From: Siphonodentalium dalli
Lineage: Eukaryota; Mollusca; Scaphopoda; Gadilida; Siphonodentaliidae
Length of the DNA: 64,000 bases
Direction of reading: 5' to 3'
Assembly (NCBI GenBank): GCA_032622095.1
Contig: CP136064.1
Span: 131,055,605 to 131,119,604, forward strand
Shown here: one piece after another, positions 22,349 to 35,611 of the stretch
Position numbering within the stretch: the stretch's first letter is position 1
How the letters are laid out: each line of letters opens with the position of its first letter
Translations under genes and position numbers: made by a program
The notes under the pieces: model-generated
Told to the model about the DNA's origin: nothing
Database searches by the model: none
What the model saw: the letters and a program-made list of their open reading frames with translations, nothing else

Positions 22349-25300
22349 GCTCAACTTTACTTTGTAAAGTTTGAGCCATTGCCATGGCTTTGTCGTCCGT
22401 CGTCCGTGTGTGCGTGTGTACGTAAGGCGTCAACAATGCAGTCTACAGGTCGTATGGTCCGATCATTATGAAATTTGTCATAGCTGTTGACATCAACATT
22501 TAGACCAGAATGATTAATTTTGGGGTCATTCGGTAAAAAAACATGGCCACCAGTGGCAATCTTGCATTTCAAAATTCAATCCATTAGCACGGGCTACAGG
22601 GCGTAATGTTTGTCTGATCGTCATGAAATTAGTCATGGATGTTAATATTGACATGTAGATGGGAACGAGTAATTTTGGGGTCATTCGGCCCAAAAACATG
22701 GCCGCCAGCAGCCATCTTGGATTTTACTCTTTGTATGACTAAATTCTTTAGCACGGGCTACAGGTCGTACTTTTAGTCTGATCATCATAAAATTTGACTA
22801 GAATGTTAATAATGACATGTAGATGGGAACGAGTCATTTTGGGGTCATTCGGCCAAAAAACATGGCCACCAGCAGGCATCTTTGATTTCACTCTTTGTAT
22901 GACTAAATCCTTTAGCACGGGCTACAGGTCGTACCTTTAGTCCGATCATCATAAAATTTGTCATGAATGTTGATAATAACATGTAGATGGGAACGAGTCA
23001 TTTTGGGGTCGTTCGGTCAAAAAACATGGACGCCAGCAGGCATCTTTGATTTTACTCTTTGTATGACTAAATCCTTTAGCACGGGCTACAGGTCGTACCA
23101 TTAGTCTGATCATCATAAAATTTGTCATGGCTGTTGAAATTGGAATGTAGATGGGAACGAGTCATTTTGGGGTCATTCGGACAAAAAACAATGGCCGTCA
23201 GTGGCCATCTTGGATTTCAAAATTCAATCCATTAGCACGGGCCACAGGTCGTACTGTTCGTCTGATCATCATGAAATTTGTCATGGATGTTAATATTGAC
23301 ATGTAGATGGGAACGAGTAATTTTGGGGTCATTCGGCCAAAAAACATGGCCGCCAGCAGCCATCTTGGATTTTACTCTTTGTATGACTAAATCCTTTAGC
23401 GCGGGCTACAGGTCCTACTTTTAGTCTGATCATCATAAAATTTGTCAAGAATGTTAATAATGACATGTAGATGGGAACGAGTCATTTTGGGGTCGTTCGG
23501 TCAAAAAACATGGTCGCCAGCAGGCATCTTTGATTTTACTCTTTGTATGACTAAATCCTTTAGCACGGGCTACAGGTCGTACCATTAGTCCGATCATCAT
23601 AAAATTTGTCATGGCTGTTGAAATTGGAATGTAGATGGGAACGAGTCATTTTGGGGTCATTCGGACAAAAAACAGTGGCCATCTTGGATTTCAAAATTCA
23701 ATCCATTAGCACGGGTCACAGGTAGTACTGTTCGTCTGATCATCATGAAATTTGTCATGGATGTTAATTTTGACATGTAGATGGGAACGAGTAATTTTGG
23801 GGTCATTCGGCCAAAAAACATGGCGGCCAGCAGCCATCTTGGATTTTACTCTTTGAATGACTAAATTCTTTAGCACGGGCTACAGGTCGTACCTTTAGTC
23901 TGAACATCATCAAATTTGTCATGGATGTTAATATTGACATGTAGATAGGAACGAGTAATTTTGGGGTCATTCGGCTAAAAAACATGGCCGCCAGCAGCCA
24001 TCTTGGATTTTACTCTTTGTATGACTAAATCCTTTAGCACGGGCTACAGGTCCTACTTTTAGTCTGATCATCATAAAATTTGTCAAGAATGTTAATAATG
24101 ACATGTAGATGGGAACGAGTCATTTTGGGGTCATTCGGCCAAAAAACATGGCCGCCAGCAGCCATCTTGGATTTTACTCTTTGTATGACTAAATCCTTTA
24201 GCACGGGCTACAGGCCGTACCTTTAGTCTGATCATCATAAAATTTGTCATGGCTGTTGAAATTGGAATGTAGATGGGAACGAGTCATTTTGGGGTCATTT
24301 GGACAAAAAACATGGCCGCCAGTGGCCATCTTTGATTTCAAAATTTAATCCATTAGCACGGGCCACAGGTCGTACTGTTCGTCTGATCATTATAAAATTT
24401 GTCATGGATGTTAACAATGACATGTAGATGGGAACGAGTAATTTTGGGGTCATTTGGCCAAAATACATGGCCGCCAGCAGCCATCTTGGATTTTACTCTT
24501 TGTATGACTAAATTCTTTAGCATGGGCTACAGGTCGTACGTTTAGTCTGATCGTCATAAAATTTGTCATGGATGTTAACGATGACATGTAGATGGGAACA
24601 ACTCATTTTGGGGTGATTCGGCCAAAAAACATGGTCGCCAGCAGCCATCTTGGATTTTACTCTTTGTATGACTAAATCCTTTAGCACGGGCTACATCAGG
24701 TTGTACCTTTAGTCTGATCATCATAAAATTTGTCATGGCTGTTGAAATTGGAATGTAAATGGGAACGAGTCATTTTGGGGTCATTCGGACAAAAAACATG
24801 GCCGCCAGTGGCCATCTTGGATTTCAAAATTTAATCCATTAGCATGGGCCACAGGTCGTACTGTTCGTCTGATCATTATAAAATTTGTCATGGATGTTAA
24901 CAATGACATGTAGATGGGAACGAGTAATTTTGGGGTCATTTGGCCAAAATACATGGCCGCCAGCAGCCATCTTGGATTTTACTCTTTGTATGACTAAATT
25001 CTTTAGCATGGGCTACAGGTCGTACGTTAAGTCTGATCGTCATAAAATGTGTCATGGATGTTAACGATGACATGTAGATGGGAACGACTCATTTTGGGGT
25101 CCTTCGGCCGAAAACATGGCCGCCAGCAGCCATCTTGGATTTTACTCTTTGTATGACTAAATTCTTTAGCACAGGCTACATGTCGTACCTTTAGTCTGAT
25201 CATCATAAAATTTGTCGTGAATGTTAATAATGACATGTAGATGGGATACAATTATTTTGGGGTCATTCGGCCGAAAACATGGCCGCCAGCATCCATCTTG

Positions 25301-25437
25301 GATTTTACTTTTCTCTTCATGTCTATAAACTAGTATTAGACATTCAACTTTCCACATTCCTAATCGCTCCATTGACTGTAATACATTAAATTATTCCCTT
25401 TCCAAGTTGAGCTACAGTGTCATTGACACTTTCATTT
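22349..25437. repeat. ~163-bp satellite, main array with AGCTCAACTT/AAGTTGAGCT ends
   Basis: The left edge is the palindromic AGCTCAACTTTACTTTGTAA block; the right edge is AAGTTGAGCTACAGTGTCAT. Between them are about 17 units of roughly 160 bp. Two diverged unit types (one with GTTGAAATTGGAATGTAGAT, one with CACAGGTCGTACTGTTCG) recur in step every 3 or 4 units. The inverted terminal words suggest a transposable repeat whose core has amplified. Confidence 0.9.
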
Positions 25438-25499
25438 TCCAAATTTAATTATTGAATGTTTTTCTTTAATCTATATCCTTGCTCTTCCTATGTCCCTGT

Positions 25500-25640
25500 T
25501 TAGAGCTGCTTGTTTTAAGTGATTTTGACAAGTACTGACTATGGTAATTTCAGAGTCCCAGTCTTTGAAGTCAGGTGGGAGACTCCACAGTCATTGACTG
25601 TCTTGTTAATATACTTACATGCTATTTTGTAATACTGGCA
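25500..25640. repeat. Short dispersed repeat, copy 1
   Basis: The sequence TTTTGACAAGTACTGACT, then CAGAGTCCCAGTCT and TTGACTGTCTTGTT, is matched at about 30210-30310 by a diverged copy in the same orientation. No coding capacity. Confidence 0.5.
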
Positions 25641-25726
25641 AAAACTAATATAAACCACAAGTGTTTTATTAGACCAAGGTTTCATTCAACATCTAGGTCT
25701 ATATGGACTCCCATGGAATAAATTAT

Positions 25727-26345
25727 TAGCTCAACTTTACTTGTAAAGTTTTAGCTATTGCCATGGCTTGGAATCCGTCGTGTGGAGAAGTCCATCAACA
25801 ATTTCCATTAGAATGGGATACAAGTCGTACCTTTGGTTGGATCGTTATGAAATTTGTCATGGCTGTTGACATTGACATGTAGATGGGAACGAGTACTTTT
25901 GGGGCCATTCAGCAGAAAAACATGGCCACCAGCAGCCATCTTTGATTTCAAATTTCAATTCATTAGCACGGGCTACAGGCCGGAGTATTTGTCTGATCAT
26001 CATGGAATTTGTCGTGGATGTTAATATTGACATGTAGATGGGAACGACTCATTTTGGGGTCATTCGACTATAAAACATGGCCGCCAGCAGCCATCTTGGA
26101 TTTTACTCTTTGCATGACTAAATCCTTTGGAACGGGCTAGAGGTCGTACCTTTGGCTGAGTCATCATGAAGTTTGTCATGGATATTAACATTTGACGTGT
26201 AGATGGGAACGAGTCATTTTGTGGTCTGACATTCAGCAAAAAAAAAACATAACCACCAGCTGTCTTCTTCGATTTCAAAATTAAATTCATCATTCATCAC
26301 AAAAATTTAACTTCTTCACAAGTTGTCATGGACACTTTCATTGCA
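25727..26345. repeat. Dispersed repeat with AGCTCAACTT end, further copy
   Basis: It opens ATTAGCTCAACTTTACTTGT and closes with ACAAGTTGTCATGGACACTT. Three to four diverged ~163-bp units lie inside. Confidence 0.75.
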
Positions 26346-26552
26346 AATGGGAGGAATCGCTCCAATGAAATTACTTGCGCATCGAAGGATGCGTTGCTTG
26401 ATGAATCAATAGCTTCCTGCAAAATCAATTAATACTCACTTGTCCACGCATGGAGTGTTTGACCGTAGTCTCATAAAGATATCAAATAAATTTTGCGGCA
26501 GCCTTGTTGGATGCGATCTTGTCTGGTGTCTATATGGCCACTTTTTATTTTA

Positions 26553-27190
26553 GCTCAACTGTCAAACACGTGCCACGAGCTTTTACCTTGGCTAGGAAGA
26601 GTTATGCTGTATGTATAATCCCTCAGAAAACAAGTACCGTCATACATAACAGACATGTTTATCCTGAAATCGTGTGACAGAGTTACCCGTTCAAGTGCGT
26701 GTGGTCTAGACCTAACCAACATCAGGAAACCAGACGGACATTATGGTGAAAAATGCTTCCAAGAGACATCTATCCAGATTTGGAATGGACTAGCTACCGT
26801 TAAAGATTAGACGTTCAAAAACAACCTCCGAATTTAAGAAAAAACTGAAAACCCATCTTTTCAAAAAATGTTTCAATTTATAGATCGTTATTTTTGGAAA
26901 TCTTATTGCAGTTGTTATTTCAATACACACCGTTGTTAAAGTTATAATTTATTCTTTTATCTTAATTTTTTTTTATAAATCAAACATTTTAATTTTTTAC
27001 TGAAATTTCAATTTTCTTTAGTTTTAATTTTACAGTAATTTTCGTTACATCTTTACCAAATTGTATTTAATAGTAGTAGGCCTATTGTTTGTATTTTTAT
27101 AGTTTTATGTGTTTTTATTGTATTCACTTGTAAAGCGCATTGGAACATTATGTAGAATGCGTTTCTTAAATGTAAATAATAATAATAATA
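26553..27190 (+). mobile_element. 5'-truncated LINE remnant (L2/CR1-like 3' end)
   Basis: Conceptual translation gives the typical C-terminal end of a LINE ORF2: a CDRVTRSSACGLDL-like patch, then FQETSIQIWNGLATVKD where WN-x-LP is usual. In-frame stops follow. The 3' end has TGTAAAGCGCATT, then AATGCG and a short (TAA)n tail at about 27177-27190, as in L2/CR1 LINEs. Only the last few hundred bases of such an element are present. Confidence 0.65.
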
Positions 27191-27236
27191 TGTAAAAGTT
27201 TGTAAAGCGAAATTAAGCCATTTCAGACCAGGGTTT

Positions 27237-27360
27237 TTTAGCTCACCAGAGACGAAATCTCCGGTGGAGCTATAAAGTCATCACTCCTTGTCCATCCGTC
27301 CATCCATCTGGCTGTCCGTCCATCAAGAATCTTCTTCTTCTCCATACTCTCCCATCTCTG
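27237..27360. repeat. Short repeat with AGCTCACC/GGAGCT palindrome
   Basis: TTTTAGCTCACCAGAGACGA faces TCTCCGGTGGAGCTAT, followed by a GTCCATC-rich stretch. The design (a palindromic AGCTCA head plus CCGTCC/CCATCC words) parallels the heads at 19918, 22349 and 30538. Confidence 0.5.
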
Positions 27361-27900
27361 TCCCTCCCACTCGACACTATAGCCAGATCCCTGCCCTGCA
27401 CATTAAATGCCGTATTCTGACTACAGCTGTAGTCTACAGGCCATTTGGCATTCCACTGTGTAGATATCACAACACACTGGCTTCACTATGTACAACTGAC
27501 ACTCTGCAGAACATTATACACTAACAAGAAAACCATAGTCAGAAATGGTAGCGCCCTCGATAATCATATTATTAGCCATATATAAAATATAACAACTTTA
27601 ATGGGGTGATTGTGAAAGTTCTGTTGATTATATGTGATATTTTTTTCTAATTTCATTTGAAATAATGTAGCGCATGAAATAGCATGCAGAATAATAATTG
27701 GGCAAAAATTTGCGATCTTCGTAACATGGTTCAAGTACGAGCACGTTTCTAATCACATGTAGTATCCAACTACGCAAATACCGAGTATGTTTTAATCACA
27801 TTTAGTCCACCACCTCCTGCGACAGGGTCAGATATACTTGCCAATATACACCCTAGGAGGGCGTAATGCTGATCTAAGAATGGCCTCAGGTAATGCAGTC
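27360..27900. other. Unannotated DNA
   Basis: No convincing ORF, repeat or element boundary is seen. Confidence 0.3.
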
Positions 27901-28395
27901 CTGATATGACCTCTCATAAGGATTAATTAAAATACATGTATGGTTCCATAAGGGTGAATTAAAATATGGTCACACCCAGAGAGGGTTAATTGAAATGTGG
28001 TCTGATGAGGGTAAATTAAAATATGGTCACATCACGGTTAATACAAAATATGGTCCCATGATGGTTAATTAAAATTGTACCTTGATTGTTAATTAAAATA
28101 TCGTCCCATGGGGGTTAATAAAAATATGGACCCATAGGTGTTAATTGAAATATGGTCCCATTAAGGTCAATTAAAATATGGCAACGTGACTTAATTAAAG
28201 AATAAATATATGGTCCCATTATGAGGGTTAATTGAAATAAAAAATATGGTGTCATCAGTGTTGATTAAACTACGGTCCCACTGGGGTGAAATACAATATA
28301 GTCCCATGAGGGTCAATTAAAATATGGTCCAATGAGGTCTAATTGTAATATGCCCCCTCCCCCATGAGGATCAATTAAAACATGGTCACAGGAAT
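27900..28395. repeat. Minisatellite, unit about 28-35 bp
   Basis: Some 14-16 diverged copies of a GGTTAATTAAAATATGGTCC-type unit with variable spacers such as CATGAG or CATTA. Confidence 0.85.
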
Positions 28396-29301
28396 TGGGT
28401 GGGTAATTTCTGAACATTCTTCAATTCATATAGCATTCTGATATATCCTCGGTACACAAATAAAAATGATGTTTAGAATTAGGCCACAACCAATGTGAAG
28501 GGTTAGTGTTGGAACTTTTCTCAATAACATTTCTATCCATAGCTCCGGTATATTCCGCATACAAAGAAATGAAAAGTCAATATTTACAAACAGCATGAAG
28601 GAGTAACGTGGGAATTGGTCAATAATGACCATCCCAATTCATTTTGAATATAACATTCCGATATTTGTCGCGTATAACTAAATGAAAATTTTCACTAAAC
28701 GATATTAAATAACATGCTAAACACCTCGTAGCCTAGTAGGATTCATGTTCCAATTAAATTTCTTATACAATCATCAAATCCCCGTGCAATAAAATAGTAG
28801 ATAGCATTCCGATTTATGTTACGTGAAAATAAACGAAAAGATGTTCAAATAACAATGCAACAAAGCAGGTTAAAGAACAATAGAAACACATAACGCGTAG
28901 CACGCTAATGGTTAACACGCGAATTCCCACTAGAATTAATCGCCTTGCACTTCTTGGCATGCAATAACAAACCATGGGTCAATCAAGCATTTCTCTCGAG
29001 ATGTCCGCTGCATGAAATAATAATGTAAATGACAATAAACGAAATTGAAATTCCCAACTACACATTTTACAGGACTCGGCCTCGGGGTAGCACTACAAAT
29101 TTTAATGCGTCCCAAAAATCCCAATTTCTATAAATAAAACCCCCAGCGTCCATACATTACCAGGAGACAGCAGCTTATAATACACGCGGGTCACTAGCAG
29201 ATAGTGGGTTGGAACCTTCCGATGAATGCAGTTTAATCCAATTTTTTACTGCTGTCTGAAACAAATACAGTTTGGCAGTTTATTATTAGTATTGGTATTA
29301 T
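28396..29301. other. Unannotated AT-rich DNA
   Basis: Only short ORFs without recognisable domains. No repeats clear enough to define. Confidence 0.3.
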
Positions 29302-29528
29302 CCCATTCATGTCAGGGGGTGCAGCATTAAGATCCTGTGCCAGTGCATTCTTTTATATATGCGAGTCTCCCATAGGGAGTCTCTCATATACGAGAATACA
29401 CTGGCTTTCAAGGTCAAGGAAATAATGTTAGGCCAATATATTCTCTTATATATGTGAGGCTTCCTGTATATATAAGAGCATGCATTGACACAGGGTTTTC
29501 GCAAAATTTCGCTCCAGTCATGGAAGGG
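29302..29528. mobile_element. piggyBac-like MITE, copy 2
   Basis: It starts CCCATTCATG after TTAT (29298-29301) and ends CATGGAAGGG before TTAA (29529-29532). It shares with the copy at 11051-11309 the blocks TGCAGCATTAAG, GAATACACTGGCTT, AAGGTCAA and GGGTTTTCGCAAA. The TTAA-CCC terminus fits piggyBac-type mobility, with one mutated target copy. Confidence 0.65.
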
Positions 29529-29532
29529 TTAA

Positions 29533-30537
29533 CCCATATTTTTTTGTTTTATTTGCAAAGTCTTGATTTATATGTTTATGTTTACTCACAACAGTGGGAC
29601 ACAGACGTTTTGTCTTCAATTGAACATGGGGTGGGGGTTTTATTGCCTGTTGAGTTGGTTGTCAGACACCCAAATAAATCAAACATGTCCTATTCTCGCA
29701 GGGATGTGAACACAGGTGCAGATTTGTTCAATGAGATGTAATTTTTTTTTCCAAAACCAATTACACAAACTAAATTGAATATCAAATAATAGACCATTGA
29801 TCAAGAGAAGGGGGCTCGTAGTTTTGATATTTACCCAATACTTATTTTTTTATAACAAGATATCATGGGGTGGGTCCAGCTTCTCGTGAGGAAATAATTG
29901 CACTTAAAAAACACTTGCTGGATAAATTTATTTAAACTTGCACGATTGGTGTGGTTATTTAAAACCTTTCATACCCTTTGTCTGTTTTAAATTTGAGATG
30001 AGCTACCTGTAGAATCAGTTCACGATAACATACACTTTTCAGATTAAAAAAAAATCTTCTGATGTATAGTATTGTAATACAATTTTGTCTTCCAACACAT
30101 GTACACATGTGGTGCACATGAAGTCAACATCTGAATTAAGAATGTGTATGTATGTCAATGTAATCACTTCATTTTCAAAGCTGAGTGTATAGTTCTAACT
30201 AATTATTTTGAAGTAAATTTGACAAGTGCCGAGTCTTGTAGTCTTCAGAGTTTCAGTCTCTACAGTCTGGTGAGCTACCCACAGCCGTTGACTGTCTCGT
30301 TTGTTTCCAGACAAGTTCGATGCAGACGATCTTACGATGTTAGTGTGATAAATTCTTTCATAATTTGACCATAAAATGCTTTAGAAGTAAGAAATCTAAG
30401 TATTAATTGTTCATATTGATCGCATAACCATATGGCTATTATATTTCTGTGTCAAAGGGTTCCGTTGCCCGACGGTGCCTTGAAATGTATGTTAATATTC
30501 ACACATGCAACAAAATAATCTCCAATTTTTAGAATTT
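29533..30537. other. Unannotated DNA with one short dispersed repeat
   Basis: About 30210-30310 is a diverged copy of the repeat at 25500-25640. Otherwise nothing is seen. Confidence 0.35.
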
Positions 30538-30726
30538 TTAGCTCAACTTCAAGTTTGAACTTCCGTCGTACGTCCGTCCATCCAACAATTTCCATTAGTC
30601 ACACCTCTCATCCAATCTTCACCAAACGTCATATGGATCTTCGGGATGACCTTTAGATGGGAGTCATAGGTTTTTGAATTTCGTTAACAAAAACATCTTA
30701 GATTTCAAATTTGAATACATCGGCAC
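30538..30726. repeat. Dispersed repeat head, truncated
   Basis: TTTAGCTCAACTTCAAGTTTG, then a GTCCGTCCATCC stretch and CACCAAACGTCATATGGATC, match the beginning of the repeat at 19918. It stops after about 190 bp at the segmental duplication. Confidence 0.6.
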
Positions 30727-32484
30727 ACCCCGAGTCGTTATTTGGTTGGGAGAATCTGGATTCAGAATCCTAAACCGATTACGGGGCGGGGCTAAATCGA
30801 GATTACACGGATTCTAGGTCAGATTTTGAAATCCACTTGGTCTCCGATACCATGTTTAATGATCTCCCAGCGTCAAACATGGCTCATGTATTTGACACAA
30901 GTATCATTTGTATCTTATATTTATAAAGTTCATGTTTGTTGTGAAAGTCATGCCTTTCTTCTATGTATATATACATGGCACATAATTAGCTGCCAATCCG
31001 AATTAATCGCATATGTGTTTATTGACGAGGGCAAGCATTTCTAACAGCTCTAGGTCTCCTGATATGTATATATGTTCAACTTGTTTTGGTAGTCATGTTG
31101 CTTTGCCATTACTAATTATCTATTTTTCAGTGTAATAACATATGGGAGAGGGGGGTACCCTTAAGTGAGTCAGCACTTGTCCTCCAATCACATTGTCTGT
31201 ATAAACAATTGTATGTGTTATATATCATATGCTATCTAAATTTGACAAATAAATATGTTTAAACTAAACTTTGGTACATTTTCAGCAGTTGGAAATTTCA
31301 TGCATGACACAACATTAGTTGGACATTAATTTTACACCATATATAGGTTGGAATTTTTCCCATTGTTTGATTTTTTCAACCAGTAAAAGTTGGTAATTTT
31401 CCAATCTTAGGGTATGTCAGGTTGTATATTTCCAAAGGGGTGCAAATGGAATTCTGCGAACCTGTGAGTTTGATGTTTGGTTCAAGGGGGGGGGGGGTGT
31501 AGTTGGTCGGAAATTTGATGGAGCACTCCCATTGGAAACCTCTAGCCACGTCACTAGAACGTGTAAGTGTGGGTACTTAATCAAAACATTGACTGACATT
31601 TCATACCTGGCACAACATTAGTTGGAAATTTCACACCAACAATAGGTTGAAAATGTTCTTGTAGTTTGATTTTCAAACAATTTATTGGGGGGAATTAATT
31701 GTTTTTGGACCAATATTTGCATATTTTCCTATTTTTTGTCCAAATTTTTTATTGAAATGGCCATCAGTTGGAAATCTTCCAACCGTAGGGGTGACAGGTT
31801 TGAAATTTCCAACTCTAGGAAGGCTTGAGGCAGTCTAGATGCTAGGGTTTTGCGATTTTCTTGTTCCAATTTCAAAAGTTTCACACACCGGGCCCGGTGT
31901 GTCATTGTCCCTCCCCCGTGGCCAATACAAAACTGCTAATTAGTTTAAGAAAATAATATTTTACTACATTTGGTCAAATTTCTGGACTGAAATGGTCATC
32001 AGTTGGAGAATTTTCCAACCGGAGGGGGAGTATGAGGTTTGAAATTTCCAACACTAGGAAAGCTTCAGTTGGGGCCAGTCTTGATGCTAGGATTTTGCTA
32101 TTTTCTTGTTTAGTTTTCAGAATTTTCTCACACTGGGTCGAACAACCATGGTCGGCCCGGTGTGTCCTGGTCTCTTGCCCGCATCCGTGTGCATCTTTCT
32201 GGAGTTAGACCACTAGATGTTAGGATTCATGCAATTTTCAGGTTAAAATATCTGAATGTTGTCATACCGGGGTATATAGGACCATGGTTTATGAATATAT
32301 AGGATATTAGGCTTTGAGAACTGAGGTGCAGGGGGGGGGGGGGGGGGGGGGGGGTTGCAAATGGAATTATGCAAAACTTGTGTTTGGTCTGATTCTGTTT
32401 CAAGGAGGGGGGTGCAGTTGGAATTTCCCAAGGTGGACACCCCCCCCCCCCCCCCAACGGAGACCCTCTAGCCACGTCCCTGAT
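30727..32484. repeat. Segmental duplication, copy A
   Basis: Shared in order with 32561-36238: GGATTCAGAATCCTAAACCG, CAGCGTCAAACATGGCTCAT, GTGAGTCAGCACTTGTCCTC, TTAAACTAAACTTTGGTACA, AATTTTCCAACC blocks, CGAACAACCATGGTC, and G-runs followed by TGCAAATGGAATTATGC. No gene is recognised in it; polyG tracts are prominent (for example about 32331-32354). Confidence 0.85.
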
Positions 32485-33575
32485 TGGGAGATGCCGTTCA
32501 CACGCGATAACAAGACCACAACATATTTTCCAACTATTGTACAGCACGTTGGCCAAAAATGCCGAGTCGTTATTTGGTGGGAGAATCTGGATTCAGAATC
32601 CTAAACCGACTACGGGGTGGGGCTAAATCGAGATTACGCGGATTCTAGGTCAGAGTTTGAAATCAACGTGGTCTCCGATACTACATTTAATGTTCTCCCA
32701 GCGTCAAACATGGCTCATGTATTTGACACAAGTATCATTTGTATCTCATATTTATAATGTTCATGTTTGTTGTGAAAGTCATGCTTTTCTTCTATGTGTA
32801 TATACATGGCACTAAATTAGCTGCCAATCCGACTTAATCGCATCTTTTTTCAAGTTAAAGTGTGTTTATTGATGAGTGCAGGCATTTCTAACAGCTCTAG
32901 ATCTCCTGAATCAAATTCCGAAGACGTTGTGGAGAAAACACGAAACTTGTCAGTTGTACAGTAACGTGGCGACAGGGGTTGGTTGGGGTGTATCGAACCC
33001 CCCCCCCCCCCCACCCCGAACTTTGGTATCTTAGCTGTTGTCATTCGTACGTGAGGCAAATCAGGATTCTTTTGACTAACTATTCCAAATACTGATATGT
33101 ACAAGTCAACAAACGCAACAAACAAATCCGATTTTAAACAAATACATATACAAACTTATGACTAACTCGGGGGAGGGGGTGATCGGTGATCTGTATATAT
33201 GTTCAACTTGTTTTGGGAGTCATGTTGCTTTGCCATTATTAATTATTTATTTTTCAGTGTAATAACATATGGGAGAGGGGGTACCGGGTACCCTCAAGTG
33301 AGTCAGCACTTGTCCTCCAACCCATTGTCTGTATAAACAAATGTATGTGTTATATATCATGTGTTATCTAAATTTGACAAATAAATATGTTTAAACTAAA
33401 CTTTGGTACATTTCAAGCAGTTGGAAATTTCATGCCTGACACAACATTAGTTGGACATTAATTTGACACGGTACCATATATAGGTTGGAATTGTTCTCAT
33501 TGTTTTATTTTTCAACCAGTAAAAGTTTGTAATTTTCCAATCTTAGGGTGTGTCAGGTTGGATATTTCCAAGGGG

Positions 33576-35611
33576 TAGGGTTCTCTATTCCGAAGGTTCA
33601 TTATTCCGAAGGTTCGCTATTCCGAAGGTTCATTATTCCAAAGGTTCATTATTCCGAAGGTTACGCTATTCCGAAGGTTCGCTATTCTGAAGGTTTTCTA
33701 TTCTGGGCGTATTTAACCAGAAATTAATGAAAATTTGGACCCCCACCACAAAAAACACACGAGGAATGAAAAATACTATTACGCTAGTATTCACATATAG
33801 TACATATATACACCAACTTCTAATTCCCAAATTGTTCCAGATGTCCGTTATTAATAGCAAGAAGACAGTATCAGTTTATCGGTTATTATGGAAAGTTGAA
33901 AACACGATGACTGAAATAAACTACATGTAAGAGATAGAGTTTTTCCGAACTGGCTATCTGTATTTGAAAGAAACATCAACATTAAAGGCCCACTTAATAT
34001 TCGAACACACAGATCACATATATCACATACTAGAAGGTGACCCGACTTCGTCCGGGCTTTGACCTTGAATTGTCCATTTTGAAGGTCAAGGTCTAGTGGG
34101 GTCACGATTTGACCAGTCCAAAACACTGCCCGGACAAAAGTACCCGACAAACGTGCCCGTCGAAATCCATCCGGTTTTACCCGATTTGACCTTGAATTGA
34201 TCATTTTGAAGGTCAAGGTCAGATCGGGATCACTATTTGACCCGTCCAAAACACTCAGTGGACAAAAGTAACCCTATGTATAAAATTTCGTCGAAATCCC
34301 ATCAAAATTGGCGATTTGACATTGAATTGACCCGATTTCAAGGTCACGTCGCACGGGCAAATGAATATGCTTATGAGACTCCCCATACGAAAGTACCCCC
34401 ACATACCAAGTTTCATCGAAATCCCGTGATATTCGGGCGTTTGACCTTGAAATGACCCGATGTCAAGGTCAATTTCACGTCGCACGGGCAAATTAATAGG
34501 TTTATGCCACTCCCCGGCCGAAGGTACCCCCACATACCAAGTTTCATCGAAATCCCGTGATATTCGGGCGTTTGACCTTGAAATTACCCGATGTCAAGGT
34601 CACGTCGCACGGACAAATTAATATGCCTATGCCACCCCCCGGCCGAAAGTATCCCCACATACCAAGTTTCATCGAAATCGGTTGGACCGTTTTCGAGTTC
34701 ATCGCAAACACACACACACACACCCTCACACACACACCACACACAGACACACACACAGACAGATCTTCCAAAATATATAATAGATATGCCAGTATATATA
34801 CCATTGGAAATAGGAAGCTCTCTAACACTGTATTATCAGCTTATCCGGTGTAATAAACTGTGAACATGTTGTTTTTGTTGAGTTAACGACGTGTTTTTGT
34901 GCTTAAGGTTCATCTGGTTTTGTTGCGCAAAGTGTATTATTTTCAATGGAGGGGAATATCTCTATATTATAAAGATAGTGTTATTCCCCTTCAATTGAAA
35001 ATACATTAGGTTGGATTGTGTTGCATTCTAGGAGCCATAACGGGGGGATCTTTTTTATGATTTAAGCTGTTTTCTATTTCTCTATGGACATCTTCTGATA
35101 CAGACGTTTCAAATGGTGATGAACTATAGTGTTTTAATCATATTTTATGGCACAGATTGTTATTAAAACCTGATATCAAGGCACTATAAAAAAAATAGTC
35201 GGTGACTCGAAAATTAGCCTTTAGCTGGCGTATTCTTGCCTCTAAGATAATTGAGATATAACGTCATACGTGATGACATTAAATCGTATGGAAACATAGC
35301 AATTGTGTGGGCTGCCTGACGTGAATATGTTTTGGTAAATAACGTCATACATAATAACATTTAATCTCAAGGAAACCCGCGAAGAAAAAAGTCGGTCACA
35401 TTTATTGTTTGAATGTTTTAAGTTATTTCCTTCAGAAAAAGAGTCTTCGTGATAAAGAACCCTCTCAATACTTTAGAATATAGAATTAACCTTTAAAATA
35501 ACAAAAATCTTCGGAATAGCGAACCTTCGGAATAGAGAACCTTCGGAATAGCGAACCTTCGGAATAGTGAACCTTCGGAATAGCGAACCTTCGGAATAGA
35601 GACCTGTTCCC
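33576..35611. mobile_element. Fold-back element with minisatellite inverted termini
   Basis: Both ends are made of tandem copies of a 16-bp unit (TATTCCGAAGGTTCGC): about eight at the left (33585-33710) and six or seven at the right (35505-35605) in inverted orientation. ATTTCCAAGGGG occurs on both sides (33564-33575 and 35612-35623), and copy A of the segmental duplication shows the uninterrupted site near 31425. So this is an insertion with a 12-bp duplication. The interior carries a GACCTTGA-rich tandem repeat and no transposase. Confidence 0.8.
34030..34790. repeat. Tandem repeat, unit about 125-130 bp, ending in (CA)n
   Basis: About five units with TTTGACCTTGAAATGACCCG, TCAAGGTCACGTCGCACGG and CCAAGTTTCATCGAAATC. 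The last unit runs into CACACACA and CAGACAGA microsatellite at about 34708-34764. ORFs across it are repeat-derived. Confidence 0.8.

Noticed and set aside
33582-33710. CRISPR-like array
   Set aside because: Regular short units, but with no unique spacers, in an animal genome and paired with an inverted array. It is a minisatellite.
34544-34863. Overlapping ORFs on both strands with His-Thr runs
   Set aside because: They translate the GACCTTGA repeat and the CA microsatellite.
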